In this document: piece after piece, positions 46,250 through 58,289 of the stretch
Position numbering within the stretch: position 1 is the first letter of the stretch
Layout: each line of letters opens with the position of its first letter
Assembly (NCBI GenBank): GCA_031772625.1
Contig: CM062820.1
Coordinates: 1,073,595,369-1,073,659,368 of the forward strand
Length of the DNA stretch: 64,000 bases
Reading direction: 5' to 3'
Source: Pinus tabuliformis
Taxonomy: Eukaryota > Streptophyta > Pinopsida > Pinales > Pinaceae
The notes under the pieces: model-generated
Told to the model about the DNA's origin: nothing
The model's database searches: none
Seen by the model: the letters and a program-made list of their open reading frames with translations, nothing else
Position numbers and translations under genes: made by a program

Positions 46250-46700
46250 ACGATGCGTCACTTCCTTCTATAGCCAATCAGCAGTTCCATTTGTCTCCTT
46301 GTAGATGTGGGAAACAGTTATTTGATCAAAGAATGTTTTGAAAAAAAACAATTTCTTCCAAGATATTCTTCAATGGGTATGTAGAACATATAGCATTGTT
46401 GTTAAACCAATCAATAACATTCTTTGAGTCGCCAAAGATTTGAAAATTTCGGAAATTTTCGTTTATGGCAAAATATAAAAGATGTCGGAGTGATATCAAC
46501 TCCGCGTGGTTGTTTGTACCCAGTCCTAGACCCATGCTAATCTGAAAGTAATCGGATTCCAATAGGTGGAATAGTATGCCGCCCCCACAGCCCTGCTGTT
46601 GGGCGGCTCCATCAAAATAGGCCCACGACAGTTCCTTGTTTATATGCTCCTGTCGGATGATCCTAGGCTTGTCCTGTCTGTTTTCAATTGGCAATTCCAC
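46250..46700 (-). pseudogene. RNase H domain of the minus-strand LINE
   Basis: WAYFDGAAQQQGCGGG carries the first Asp, TNNHAELISLRHLL the Glu, FQIFGDSKNVIDWF the second Asp. After a frameshift near 46325, KETNGTADWL supplies the last Asp. This resembles the archaeal-type RNase H reported in some plant L1 elements, so two unrelated retroelements in this window carry a similar extra RNase H. Confidence 0.75.
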
Positions 46701-48179
46701 GTAGGCTGTGTAGATGGTAGGATGGGGTAGATTCCAGTTGACTTGTCTATCTTCAAAAATGATAGAATTCCTCTTGATCCATATGTGCCATGAAATAAGG
46801 AGTGGAAGGTTTCGGGGCCTTTCCTCTGCCGATGTGCGCCACCAGAGTTCCCAAGCTGCGATAATATCCTCCCCCTACCGGTTCATATTCACGTTTAAAG
46901 TTTGTATGACCTGTGACCAGATATTCCTGGTGGTGGGACAAGCGAGGAAGAGATGGTGGGTCGATTCCTCGTCCTGTAGGCATAGCACACAATGGGATGG
47001 TCCTGAGAAAGCCCTTTTTTTAGATAGGCAGTGGTAGGGATCTTGTTTGCCAAAATGTTCCACATCAGTAATCTAGTGCGAGGAGGGGCTTTTAATTTCC
47101 ATAGAGACACCCACCAGTCTTTGATGACCGTAGGGTTTTTATCTTCAATTATTCTGTCATAACCCAATTTCGGTGTATATTGACCAAATTTAGATAGTGC
47201 CCAAATAAGTTCGTCTTCTTCCATACTTAACCTGACATGTGATTTTGTAAGGCCCTGTATGTAGTTCTTCCAAGCTCCACTCCATTCAAAAGGGATGTTC
47301 AAGTGTTGTTCGCTCAACCACGCTTGTGAAAAAAGGTTAGAATTTTGTTGGTCTCCAATCCGAGCAAGAAATTTTATGCTGTCGTTATTTAGATGATGTA
47401 CCAACCCCTCTGGTAATAAATGTGAGTTTTCACAGCCCGACCGTGGGTCGATGCCAATGTGCACAGATGTGCCATTACCAATTTGTTAAAGTAAGCCTTC
47501 TTTTATAATGGACATAGAATTGAGTATGGCTCTCAAAATTCCCAATATACCTTTTCTGCTCCATTTCGGTTTTCTGATCCAGTCAGTGATGGTCAATGGC
47601 CAGATATATTTGTGATGAATAACCTCTGCCCATGGATTGTTTTGCTTTAGAAGGAGCCATCCTTGTTTGGCAGCCAGAGCTTGTGCGAATGCTGGGAGTA
47701 ATTTGAGTCCCCATCCTCCCCATTTCTTTGGAGTAGCAATTTTGGTCCATTTGACCCAAGCAAAAGTCTTGCCCTCCTTCTTTCCATTCCATAGGAACTT
47801 GCAGTAGATTTATTGGATTCTGTGGAGGATACCTCTTGGTATCCAAGCTAGTGACATCTAGTATACCGAGGTGGCTTTGAGAACCGATTTAATCAGGATG
47901 AGTCTGCATGCTCTAGAAAGTAGTCTATGACACCAGCAGCTGATTCTTTTTTCCACTTTTGTGATAAGCTAGGACCAGTTTGCAATCTTGTATCCATCAG
48001 GTTTGAGCTTGAAACCCAGGTATTTGATTCCTTCCAACAGGCCTGTTTCTTGGAAGATAAATTTTTGATTGGCAAGGAGAGATTCTTGTGGCCTGCAATC
48101 AGATAGGGATATGGTATATTTTTCTTTGTTTATTTCCATCCCTGTAGCTCTACAAGAAAGATTCAGAATTTCATTCAGG

Positions 48180-49110
48180 GAGGTGGTCTCCCAGACACTC
48201 CCATTCAAGAATATCAGTATGTCATCTATGAAAAGTAAATGTGTAAGATAAAAGTGTTCTATGATCTTTAGCCCACTGATACCCCGCTCCTTTTTGCAGT
48301 TCCTATAAGTCTACTAAGTCCTTCCATGACTAGCAAGAAAAGGAGTGGTGATAGAGAGCCGCCCTGCCTGATTCCTCTGTCTATATTGAAAGATGAAGTG
48401 GCTGATCCATTAATTAGAATAGTGAAAGAGACAGAAGAGATACAACCCATGATCCAGGATATAATGACGAGGGGGGAAGCCTAAATGCAAGAGGATCATT
48501 TTCAGAAAAATCCAATTCACTTTGTCAAAGGCCTTCGATAGGTCAATTTTGAGAGAGATTCCTTTGAGTTTTTTGTATTTGATGGAATGAAGGGCTTCCT
48601 GGGCCGTTCCAACAGCATCCTGAATATGACGATGATCAAGGAACGCGAATTTCTCCTGGGAGATGTGGTTAGATAGAAAGGGCTTGATGTGGTTAGCAAT
48701 AATTTTAGAAATGATTTTATATAAACAGTTGCAAAGGGAAATGGGCCTAAAGTCATTGAACGAGGTGGGGGAATCAGACTTAGGAATCAAGCTAATATAG
48801 GTGAAGTTCATGGGAGGGTGTATATGGCCATTGATTCTGCTCTCTTCAATGAATTCCAGCAGATCCTCCCCCAACAGTTCCAGGAAGGTCAGGTAGAACT
48901 CCACTGGCTAGCCATCCAAACCTGGACTCCTGTCTTTTTTGAACCACTTTAATGTTGCTTCCAATTCCTCCATGGTGACTGGTTGTATCAAGTCCTCAAC
49001 TGCATCAGGTTCCACAAACCTTGGGAAATTCCCGGCCAGGTTAATGATATCCGGGAGATTAATAGTTGTCGATGCAGTAAATTGTCTTTTAAAATGTGAT
49101 GTACCCAACC
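48180..49110 (-). pseudogene. reverse transcriptase of the minus-strand LINE
   Basis: NDFRPISLCNCLYKIISKII (48790-48720), SLKIDLSKAFDKVNW (about 48550), a GIRQGGSLSPLLFLLVMEGL segment (48380-48300) and a DDILIFLNGS active site (about 48215). There are frame breaks between these segments. Upstream, DRSPGLDG (about 48910) is the usual pre-RT motif. The C-terminal zf-RVT-like region continues to about 46880. Confidence 0.8.
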
Positions 49111-49689
49111 TGGCTAATTGCTAGTGTGATGAGGCCCGACCATCAGGTTCACAAGGCAGCTGTGAGATAGTATTCGATGCCTTCCTGCAATTTGCAAATT
49201 TGTGGAAGAACTTTGTATTGCCATCACTTGCTTGCAGCTAGGTGGCTTTGCTTTTCAACCTCCACTGTTCTTATTTGTCTAGTAGCAGTCTGGATTTTTT
49301 CTTCTCCAGGTTATTCAACAACACTTTTGAATCCTCTGTTATGAATCCAAGCCCCTGTTCATCCGTAAGCTGTGCAACCTGTAGCTCAATATCAATGAGG
49401 TGATGATCATCTCTCAGTTTCTTCCTCTTTGACCATTCCCCAGTCCTACTTCTGAGAGTTTTGAGTCTTTCACAAAAATCCGTCGCCATCCTCTGAGCCC
49501 TCAGCGGAGGTTGCGATTTCCAGAAATCAGTCATGAGATTGATGAAATCTGGTTCTTGTAGGTAGCCAGAAAAGAATTTGAAAGGAGTACGCGGCTTCTT
49601 GGTAGGACCACTAACTTGAAGGAATATGGGGAGATGGTCGGATAAGCCACCAGTGTCGAACCATTGTCTGTACAGGGGGAGCTTATGGT

Positions 49690-50305
49690 GGAGGTCTTCA
49701 TGGATCAGAAATCTGTCCAATCTCCATCCTAAAGCAGCTTCCCCCGTTCGCCTGTTATGCCAAGTGGGGACCTTCTTGTTCATGGGAACATCAACCATCT
49801 TGTAGGTGTCCAGTAGCGTACCCATCTACTCTGATATAGGATCCAATTGTGCATGATTTCCCCAGGATTCCTCCATACCCAACGAAAATTTTAAATCTCC
49901 CCCAATGATGGTGGATGTAGTGACAAGATTATTATCCAAAAAATTGAGCCAAAAATCCATTCTGTTCTGGTTCAGGGCATAGGTGTTGATAAATTTTAAT
50001 GGGAGTCTGAGTTCCCCCATGAAGATGTCCATGCCAATAAAACCCCAGCCTCCCCAGGATGATATTAACTTTACAGTCTTGGGGTTGATACCAATAGCGA
50101 GACCACCCGATTTGCCGTTTGCATCCATACCCTGAAATAACCAACCCGGTAGGATGGATTGAAGGGTTTTCATGGAGATGTCCAAAGAGCAGAGAGTTTC
50201 CAGTAGGAAGAGGATGTCACATCTGGAGTCCATTTCCATCCTCTTGAGAGCCAATCGCTTTTTGGGGTTGGCTAATCCCCTACAGTTGTAGGAGAGCCAA
50301 ATCAT
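49690..50305 (-). pseudogene. endonuclease of the minus-strand LINE
   Basis: Starts MIWLSYNCRGLANPKKRLAL (catalytic Asn in YNCRG), FLLETL (Glu), IIGGDLKFSL (GGD motif, normally GGDFN) and, after a stop at 49826, RLDRFL and GLSDHLPIF (Ser-Asp-His). It nicks target DNA for target-primed reverse transcription. Dead in this copy. Confidence 0.8.
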
Positions 50306-50329
50306 GGGGAACCAAGGGCAGAGGGCTCA

Positions 50330-51370
50330 ATTGCTCTAAGCACCCTTTCAATGGTGCATTGTCGACCTCACGCAACATCAGCCACAACCAACTTGATGGC
50401 AGATTTGATATTGGATGGGCGGCCTCTAGGAGGTTTATATTTAGTGGATTGCCCAGGTGAGAGTCCCGTCCTAAGAATTTTGGACGGGCACGAGAACGCA
50501 AGTTATATGGATGAGATCCCGATCCAGAGATGGAGTCATAGAGAGCGTCTGGGGTGGAATGCTTCCTGAGAGAGGTGGGAGTAGTGGAGAGAGTGAGGGG
50601 GGGGAGGCAATGGAGCATGGGATGGAGAGGATAGGATCAAGGGTTGAGGAAGGAGGATGCAGAGATGAATGCATAACAGAGAACATAACATCTGAAATGA
50701 TTGCAGAGGCTATGGGAAATGATACATTACCCGGTGGAGAGATAGCCTCCTCGGCTGTCAAGGAGTGGGTACGAGGCGGTGAGGACACTACTTTCCGCTG
50801 ATTATTTACCTTGATTGAAGCATCTTTCCTTGCCTCCTATGGGGTCTCACCTTGGTTCTTGTCACCCTCACCATGCTACTTGTCTCCTTTGTTCTGTTCG
50901 ACCAAAGGTTGTTTAGTCCCCTTCGAATTCTCCAAGATCACCCCTGAGAGCAATGGATAGTTCTTGTATAGATGTCCTACTTTGTGGCACCGCATACACT
51001 GGAAAGGGACACCTTCGTAGTACAGAAGTTGTTTGCGCGAGAAGTGCTGGCGGTGTAATGTGATTTTCTCTTCCAATCCAGCTCTGATATCAAGATGAAC
51101 TAATCTCCTTGCCACAATCATAATTCATGTTCTTTCGAAAGACTTATCGTGCTCAAGATAGGTTCCCAGCGCATCACCTATACATTTGAAGACCTGCGGG
51201 GTCCAAAATTGCATAGGTAACCCCGACAATCTGACCCAAATAGGCCCAGCTCCGAGCTGTTCTCACTCCAGATCAAAAAGGGGATCCCAACGCTTCAGAA
51301 GGACTGGAGCAAGCTCGATATGCCAAAATTGCGACAATATCCATTTTGTGTATTCGGCTCTATGAAAGTT
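50330..51370 (-). pseudogene. ORF1 of the minus-strand LINE
   Basis: The DUF4283-like part GPIWVRLSGLPMQFW (about 51235-51190) precedes a knuckle CMRCHKVGHLYKNY in which the final Cys of C-x2-C-x4-H-x4-C is replaced by Tyr. A stop at about 51122 and later shifts break the frame. The Ser/Pro-rich tail (50788-50471) is typical of plant LINE ORF1. Confidence 0.65.
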
Positions 51371-52564
51371 GGTCTCACTCTATTGGTATCATGGTTCATG
51401 TCACATTAATATATTTATTCTTCACTTTAGAATCTTAGTTACTAGTTTTTGTGATAATTATATTTCACTCATTTTTTTTTATAATTTTGTGGTTTTCTTT
51501 ATGGTTTTGGTTTAATTGATTCAATTTGCTTTTAATATTATTTTTATATTATTATGAGAGTTAGTTTAATTAGTTGAGTTTTTATTATTAAAGTGTTTGT
51601 TTCATACAAGTATACTTTTCTTATTATTCATATGAATTAAAGAAGAGTCTATATAAGTCTGTATGGGAATGAACCTCGGAATTTGTGGGGACTAAACCAC
51701 CACATCATTAACATGCTTTTGTTATTGAAAAATTACGAGTTCAATTCTTTCAACATTCTTTCAATTGGTATACACAAATATATTGTGTGGACATACCTAC
51801 TACAAAATCTATGAAGCAAAAAAAAAATCATCATTTCTTACCTTGTAAAATTAATTTCACTTTTAACATTTATCTATATCACCTATGTCTTTTTTATCTA
51901 CTTCAAAATTGAATCTCTTAAAATTTACTTACTCTGCTTTTTAACGTTACCTTTTCATGTAATAAGATTTATGATGAACACTAAAAAAATAGGTATGGTA
52001 AATAAATATAAATATAAATAAACTGGAGGTATGGTAAATAAATGAAACCTCTTTTTATACTTACTCCAAAGGTATGGTAAATAAATAAAAATATAAATAA
52101 ACTAGAGGTATGGTAAATAAATAAAACTTTTTTTTATATTTAGTCCATAAACCTCCTTATATTTACAAAGGCTCAAAAAATAGGTTTTATTTAGGTGAAG
52201 CCTATGGGCCAACTACCATTTTAATACCATGGGCTAAATACCATGGGCCAAATACCATATTTATAAAAGAGATATGGTAAATTAATAAAAATATAAATAA
52301 ATGAGAGGTGTGGTAAATAAATAAAATATTTTTTATATTTATTCCATAATTCACTTTATATTTACAAACACTCAAAAATGAGGTTTTATTTAGGTGAAGC
52401 CTATGGGCCAAATTATTATTAATACTATGCAAAAAAACATTATTAACCCTAATACTAATATTAATAAAAATAAAGATGGCACATGGTATTGACCCATGGT
52501 ATTGAGAACCAATGGTATTGACCCATGGCATTCACATGGAATGTAGCCTATTTAAAGGGGGGAA
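51371..52564 (+). repeat. AT-rich intergenic DNA with about 200-bp tandem units
   Basis: No gene. From about 51985 to 52440, GGTATGGTAAATAAATAAAA recurs, followed each time by ATATAAATAAA, a T-rich block and GGTTTTATTTAGGTGAAGCC then TATGGGCCAA (52181-52211 and 52381-52411, 200 bp apart). It may be a local satellite or expanded AT-rich repeat. Confidence 0.6.
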
Positions 52565-52716
52565 TTAAACCATCATAGATCCATCTTTACTTTGGATCTA
52601 CTAAGCGTTGAGAGGGATCAAATATCTTGATATGAAAACTAGCATAGAGTGAAAAAAGATTTGATCCTCTGGGCGCTTGGTAGATCTAGAGTAAAGATGG
52701 ATCTATGTTGGTTTAA
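52565..52716. repeat. imperfect 59-bp inverted repeat (hairpin or MITE-like)
   Basis: Left arm 52565-52623 and right arm 52659-52716 are complementary with about seven mismatches and one gap, separated by 35 bp. Several mismatches would be G-U pairs in RNA. The outer ends are TTAAACC and GGTTTAA. It could be a small foldback/MITE or a microRNA-like precursor. There is no evidence of transcription. Confidence 0.75.
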
Positions 52717-54471
52717 AATTTTCAATCTTTTATGTTTATGTAGTATTGATAAACACGTTTTCATTTTTATTTACTTAAAATATATATAAAATTGTATGAA
52801 TTTTAAGGCTAGTAAACATATATAATAAATAGAAAGAAATAATTAAGATAGTTGGGATAAATTTCATACCGGGGTAAATTGATAACCTATAGTTTTGCTT
52901 TATATTTTTAATTAAATTTTTTACATTAAATTAAATCAGAAGGAATAAATTTATTATTCAAAATTACTAATAATAACTAATAATAATTAAATTAATTTAT
53001 AATGTTAATATACTATAAATATTTATGTATTATTATTGTTTTTGACAACTGCATTATAGACAACTACATTGTTTTTTGGGTTTTATATTTTTGTTTAATT
53101 TTACACGAAAGAAGATATAAACCTAGGTTGCACATCCCAACTTCTCAGAGAATTATTTTTTAAAACCATCGTCTCCACTGCATTTTTGTTGAGATAAGTC
53201 AATAGAAATATAATTTGGAGGTTAAGTGGTCAGGCTAATTCAAACTACTTAAGTATAGGTATGTTCAAATGATGATGATGTGCATGGTCAATAAAATAGT
53301 AATTAACACTATTATTTTTTATTAATTAACACTACTCTTTTTCATGAGGCTAATTTAAACTACTCAGGCATGAGTATGTTCAAATGATGACATAGTGTTT
53401 GGTCAATAAAATAATAATTAGAAATTGCACCAAAAGATGCAAAGGATGAAACACAATACGAATTTGCATTTCTATATATTTTCTAAAGATTGTAGTAGAA
53501 GGTTAAATTTAAAAAGAATGCTATGCTAACATAAATGTTTCAAACCAATAGAAATCCTTGATGGAACAAGGTACATAATAAAGGAGTTCAATTTCTTTGG
53601 GGTTTTTTTAAATGACATGAAATTAATTATGAACACGAGAATTATGAGGTATCTATCAGCTAAAGATATCACTAACATTGGGGAGAAATAAATTTTATGA
53701 GTAAGTTGGTGGGAAGATGAGAAAAAATGGGGTTACAAATAGAATTGTTGTATCAATGAATGTTGTGAAAGTGCTTGTGAAAAATGAGGACTTCAATTTG
53801 TTTGGGGTTTTTTTAAATGGCATGAAATCAATTATGAGCATGAGAATTATAAGGTATCTATCAGCTAAAAATATCACGGGGGAGAAATGACTTTTCTAGT
53901 AAGTTGTTGGGAAGATGAGCAAAAATGGGGTTACAAATAGAATTGTTGTATCAATGAATGTTGAGAAAGTACTTGTGAAAAGGGACAACCGAGTCATGTG
54001 TGCCTTTTAAGAAAGCCTAAGTTAGCATCTCTATGAATGTTGTTGGATGCATATGCCATTTATGTACAATAGTCCTTTGCAAAAGGATTTGAGATGACTC
54101 TCCTGAAATCCACAAATGGTTCACCATATTTAACAAGTAAGAAATTAGGCACTTACTCAATTAAATTGATCTCCAAGCATCATGGTTCCCACTATTCTAT
54201 TTTGCACTCTTAGTTTGAAGAAACAATTTTGTGGCATAGATCATGTCATTTATCTTGTCTATAAGAATTATTGAGATACAATAAGAAATTCTTGATACAT
54301 ATATTTTTGTACTTCAATATAATGAAAAAATTTGCAATATTTTGAGTATGTGTGATGTTCCTTGTTCATTGAAACATAGTATTCACAAAACAATGCACTT
54401 AAATATTGTGTGAAAATAAAATTAACAAATTTTGAATTTTAAAAAATAGTAGAAACCATACCTATATTAAT
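52717..54471 (+). repeat. AT-rich DNA with local direct duplications
   Basis: No gene. A pair about 115 bp apart (53231 and 53346: GGCTAATT.AAACTAC, GTATGTTCAAATGATGA) and a pair of about 205-bp units (53587-53791 and 53792-53985: TTCAATTT.TTTGGGGTTTTTTT through AATTGTTGTATCAATGAATG) are visible. Confidence 0.55.
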
Positions 54472-54486
54472 ATTCAAAAGCCATAT
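54472..54486. repeat. 15-bp target duplication of a retroposon, left copy
   Basis: ATTCAAAAGCCATAT here recurs at 55947-55961 right after a poly(A)/TAA tract, the hallmark of target-primed retroposition. Confidence 0.85.
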
Positions 54487-55946
54487 CCCCCAATGCAGGT
54501 GGATAGGGACGTGTTCGATGCGAAGGGATAGGGGTGGTGGGAGGCGGCTCGACACCTGCTCACCCTATACGTGAAGGAGTATGTAACGCGGGGGAAGGCA
54601 ACCTGGCAGGCAGACTCCCACATTCTCTCGTTAGGTGCCGCAGGTTCAGTCGTAAATGCATGGGTACTCGCATGTTGTGAGCTGCAAGCGATGGCGGTCT
54701 TCATCAATGGGGCAGTTATGGTGTGGTTTTACAGAGGGAGGAAATACAACTATAAGGAAGCACAAGGTAGTGCAAGCATGAGGTAGATAGATGAAGTCTT
54801 AGGCTAGATCCTCTCTGTCAATTCTGCATTTGAAACAGAGGTGGCGTGTATGGTTAATGCTATTTCTCTCTGGGACACTGGCTGGAGTTCGAACTCTGAG
54901 CAGTGGTCTCTGTCTTTAAGTCTCGGGTGCATTGGTCCTGTTTTGAGCAAAGGTTTTGGAAAGGAGGAAGAGGACTTCGAAGGCAATAGCCTCTCCGCTC
55001 TCGTGGGCTCAAAGAGTTTCAGTCAAACGTTTTCTCCTGCCGCGGTGGGCTTTCGAGGATCCAGTGCAGCGTCTGTTGGGAATCCGTCTGAGGCCCCTCC
55101 TTTCATGGCCCACCTGCGACAGAGGATGGGCTGCCGCCGTGGCCAACCCAGGCGTGCCCCTATTGAATCCAATTCGGACTCGCCGGCCTCCAGCGAGCTG
55201 TTCACTGGGCGCTACCCGAGCACTCGTAGCGGACGAGGAAGGCGCCGAGCCACCAATTTGCCTCCTGGGCCACCCTCTTCCACCGGGTCTGCCATTTTCA
55301 CCTTTGACAGTTCGCTTCATCGGCCACGAGTCATTGCTCACATCATAGTAATGTTTTATGAAACCACGCAATTGGGAGGCACTGTTGATCATATCGGAGG
55401 ATTGGGTGCTGCTGATGGTCCTCCCCCGGCATTCCAGCTTGGCATTGGTATGGTGCCACAGCCTGCACAAGCGGAACCTGGAAGAATCCTTCAGGACACA
55501 ATGATGCAACCTGCCGATCCCGGTCCCTCTACTCAGTTCAATGCTCCAGCAGAAGATGAACAGCAATTCGTATGGTGTCCTGTTGTGGAGGAACAGCCTG
55601 ATGAGTAGCGTGCCCATGTTGAAGGTAAACCTCCGTCTTTTTGTTCCAGTTTTGGAAATTGTCGACTGCCTCTTTGTTATCCGGGTTCTGGGTCTATGCC
55701 GGTTGCTGATGAACAAGTCTCCTCTTTTTGATTAATATGTATGGGTTGCTATGGATGGTTCTGGTTTTAGTTTTCAGTTATGGGTCTCTTCGCCTTTGGA
55801 GAGAGGCTTTGTTAGTTTTCTCTTGGAATGATAGCTCTTCTTCAGAGCTTTGTACTGACTTCGGTCACCCTGTAAATATTTTCTCTTCTACTTAATAGAA
55901 TTAGTTTTACACAAAAAAAAAATAAAAAAAAATAATAATAATAATA
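54487..55946 (+). mobile_element. poly(A)-tailed retroposon, unclassified
   Basis: A 1.46-kb, relatively GC-rich insert between 15-bp direct repeats, ending in an A-rich tail (55911-55946) with TAA repeats. The end of the body, ACTTCGGTCACCCTGTAAAT, resembles 3' ends of plant L1 LINEs, so it may be a 5'-truncated LINE or an RNA moved by one. The longest plus frame (54841-55608, no ATG at its head, 255 codons, Ser/Pro/Gly-rich) and an overlapping minus frame (55009-55716) show no recognised domain. A reading upstream (YVTRGKATWQADSHILSLG, 54571-54786) is also unrecognised. Confidence 0.8.
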
Positions 55947-55961
55947 ATTCAAAAGCCATAT
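55947..55961. repeat. 15-bp target duplication of a retroposon, right copy
   Basis: ATTCAAAAGCCATAT, identical to 54472-54486. Confidence 0.85.
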
Positions 55962-56514
55962 GTATATTAATATTCGGGAACATGCAATTACATTTGATAT
56001 CTGAGTTTCAACAACTCAATTTTTTTTTTTTTTTTTTTTTTTTTAGAAAATGTTGTTTGCAGTGACTATGAATCAAAATGTAGTTTTGTTGTTTACGAAA
56101 CTCTTCTACAACAATGATGATTTACATTAGAATGATTTTGCAAATACACATGAAGAAATTAACTTTTAGAAACAATATTTTCATTTATTGGAAAAGACAT
56201 TTTGAGTTACACTTAGAATTGGAAACCATGATTTCTTCTCTTGCACTTTGCTCCTATGACCAATGTCATATGTAATGATTTTAACTTCTTCAACATAACA
56301 ATGTCATGTATAATGGTTTAAGCTCCTTCAAGATACCAAAATTATGTGTGGTGGTTGGCCCCATTCACGTACTCCTTCAAAATATGACAAACTAAAAACA
56401 GTAAAAAAAAAAAATTGAAGACATATCTGGCCGATGTTTAATTCATGCTTTAAACCATAAAAGGTCTAAATCATTTGATTTTAAAAAAGACTAAAGAGAA
56501 AAATAAATTTATTA
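55962..56514 (+). other. AT-rich intergenic DNA with a long T run
   Basis: No gene. A run of more than 20 T at about 56020-56044 could be the tail of an old minus-strand retroposon, but no partner target duplicate was found. A CAATGTCAT..TAATG motif repeats loosely at 56260-56320. Confidence 0.4.
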
Positions 56515-56569
56515 TAAGAAGGATGGGAAGAAGATTACGGAGGGAAGGAGCTCTGGTGGAAACCATGGT

Positions 56570-58123
56570 TTGAAGCTCACAGATTCAACAGCAACCGAGG
56601 TACTAACTCTGGAGAAGAACAGGGCCAGAGTGGCAGAGCTCCATAGAAGGGGGCAAACTCTGACCCGACAAATGGAAAACGCGGGGTCCACTGGGACCCC
56701 ATCATACAAACAAATAATGATGAACAAGAAGACAACACAGGATGGGGTGCAGATAGCAGGGTATGAAAAGTCAGATCAGGAAAATCCAACCAGCAAGGGG
56801 AAGAGGAGCAATGAAGGTAATAATACTAAAAAACTGAAGGAAAAGGATGAAAGCAAAAGTACAGAGAGTAGAGACAGCAAGAATCCAACCCAAGGACAGT
56901 TCTCTCATGGAAACAAACCGGAGAAGGAGCAGGCAGGAGCAGAGGACAAGGTTATAAATCAAGATAAAGAGGAATAGGAGGGAACAACGTCAACACCCAA
57001 CAGAAAAAAGAATCAAGGTCCATGCAAACCCAAAGCCACATGGTTGAACATGCAGTGACCTGCAGGTTCATGAGGTTCTCGCTGACAGAGCGATAACTGT
57101 GCCATTGGATAAAGCAACAATGGAAACCCAGAGGTAATGTAAGACTGTACTTAGGAGCTAAGGGTTTCTTTACTGTTGTTTTCTCCAATCTGGAAGACAA
57201 GGATCGAATATTCGATGGAGGGTCGTATTTCTTTGCCTCAGCGGGTCTTTACATAAGGCCATGGAAACCCAACTTCGTACCAAAAAAGGAAACCTTCACG
57301 CAGGTACTAGTTTGGATACACCTTTTTTCCCTTCCAATTGACTAATGGGGACATGCAGGTCTAGCATAAATAGGTAACAAGCTAGGTACCTTCATCAAGT
57401 CATCAAAAGTGACTACAAAAAAGGTATACCTCTTGTGCTAGAATCTATGTGGAAATGGATGTTTCAGGAGCTTTGCATGAGGTCCTATGGCTGGAATATA
57501 AAGACGAGGATTATTTCCAAGCCATATACTATGAGAAAATCCTGTTTTGTTGTAGAAAATGTGATGAGCATGGTCATTTAATCATAGAATGCCCATTGAA
57601 CAAAGCAGTAGGGGATAACAAGGAAAGAAAAGGAGAGAAGAACAAGGAAATCTTCACCAGACCGAAAGCCAAACAGAGAGCAAATAGAAAATGCCAAACC
57701 AAGGCAAGCACTTCACAAGGAAATATGAGCAATGCTTTTGAAGTTTTGGAAACCGAGACGGAATCAGAGGACAACATTAAAGAACAAGAAACCACGAAAA
57801 TAAGCAAATCTACAACAATGCCAAATTTGAAAGAACCGGAGGTGAACCCTTTGAGTATCATTCTCCAGGTTCAAGAAACAACGGAGGGGGTTGAAGAAGA
57901 CTCAGAAATGTTCACCAGTGAAATCAGGATCGAAGATATGGAATTAAGCGATATACTAGAGCAAGAAGGTATGGATCTACCAAACATGGTTGAGAACTGG
58001 AAAAAGAAGGGAATGGAACACATATCAGAAGAGGAGGTAAAGAGAATTAATGACATATTCATAGCATGGCAAAGGGCAGAGATGGAGCTACAAAGAAGAG
58101 CTTGGGTACAGCTAAAGGGCTAG
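56570..58123 (+). pseudogene. ORF1 of the plus-strand LINE
   Basis: Hydrophilic N-terminal part to 56977 (TAG), then a DUF4283-like region in shifted frames (GYFTVVF-, YIRPWKPNF-like, 57160-57290) and an intact zinc knuckle CRKCDEHGHLIIECPL (57551-57595, C-x2-C-x4-H-x4-C). It has a Lys/Glu-rich tail ending at 58123. It should bind the element RNA. The start codon is not resolved. Confidence 0.7.
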
Positions 58124-58289
58124 GGGTCTGTACACAAGGATTGCATCAAACCTCCACCAATTCCAAGCATTAGAAAAAGAGAGGACAAAGGTCCAACAAT
58201 GAGGAATTACAAGAACTGGGGCAAATTCTCTTGAATGCCGATAAGATGAAAGCCCTATAGGCTTTTTCACTAACCTCCTAAACTCTGTT

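Larger units (their letters stand above)
46130..51370 (-). mobile_element. L1-type LINE with C-terminal RNase H (decayed)
   Basis: Minus-strand element of about 5.2 kb. From its 5' end: ORF1 with DUF4283-like part and zinc knuckle (51370-50330), endonuclease (50305-49690), RT (49110-48180), zinc-binding region (about 47060-46880) and RNase H (46700-46250). Frames are broken by several stops and shifts, so it is inactive. Target duplications were not found. Confidence 0.8.

Noticed and set aside
54804-54860. GTG-initiated protein at 54841
   Set aside because: No ATG at the head and no homology. Kept only as an unclassified part of the retroposon.
55009-55716. 235-codon minus-strand gene
   Set aside because: It overlaps an equally long plus frame within a retroposon. 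GC-rich composition explains both and no domain is seen.
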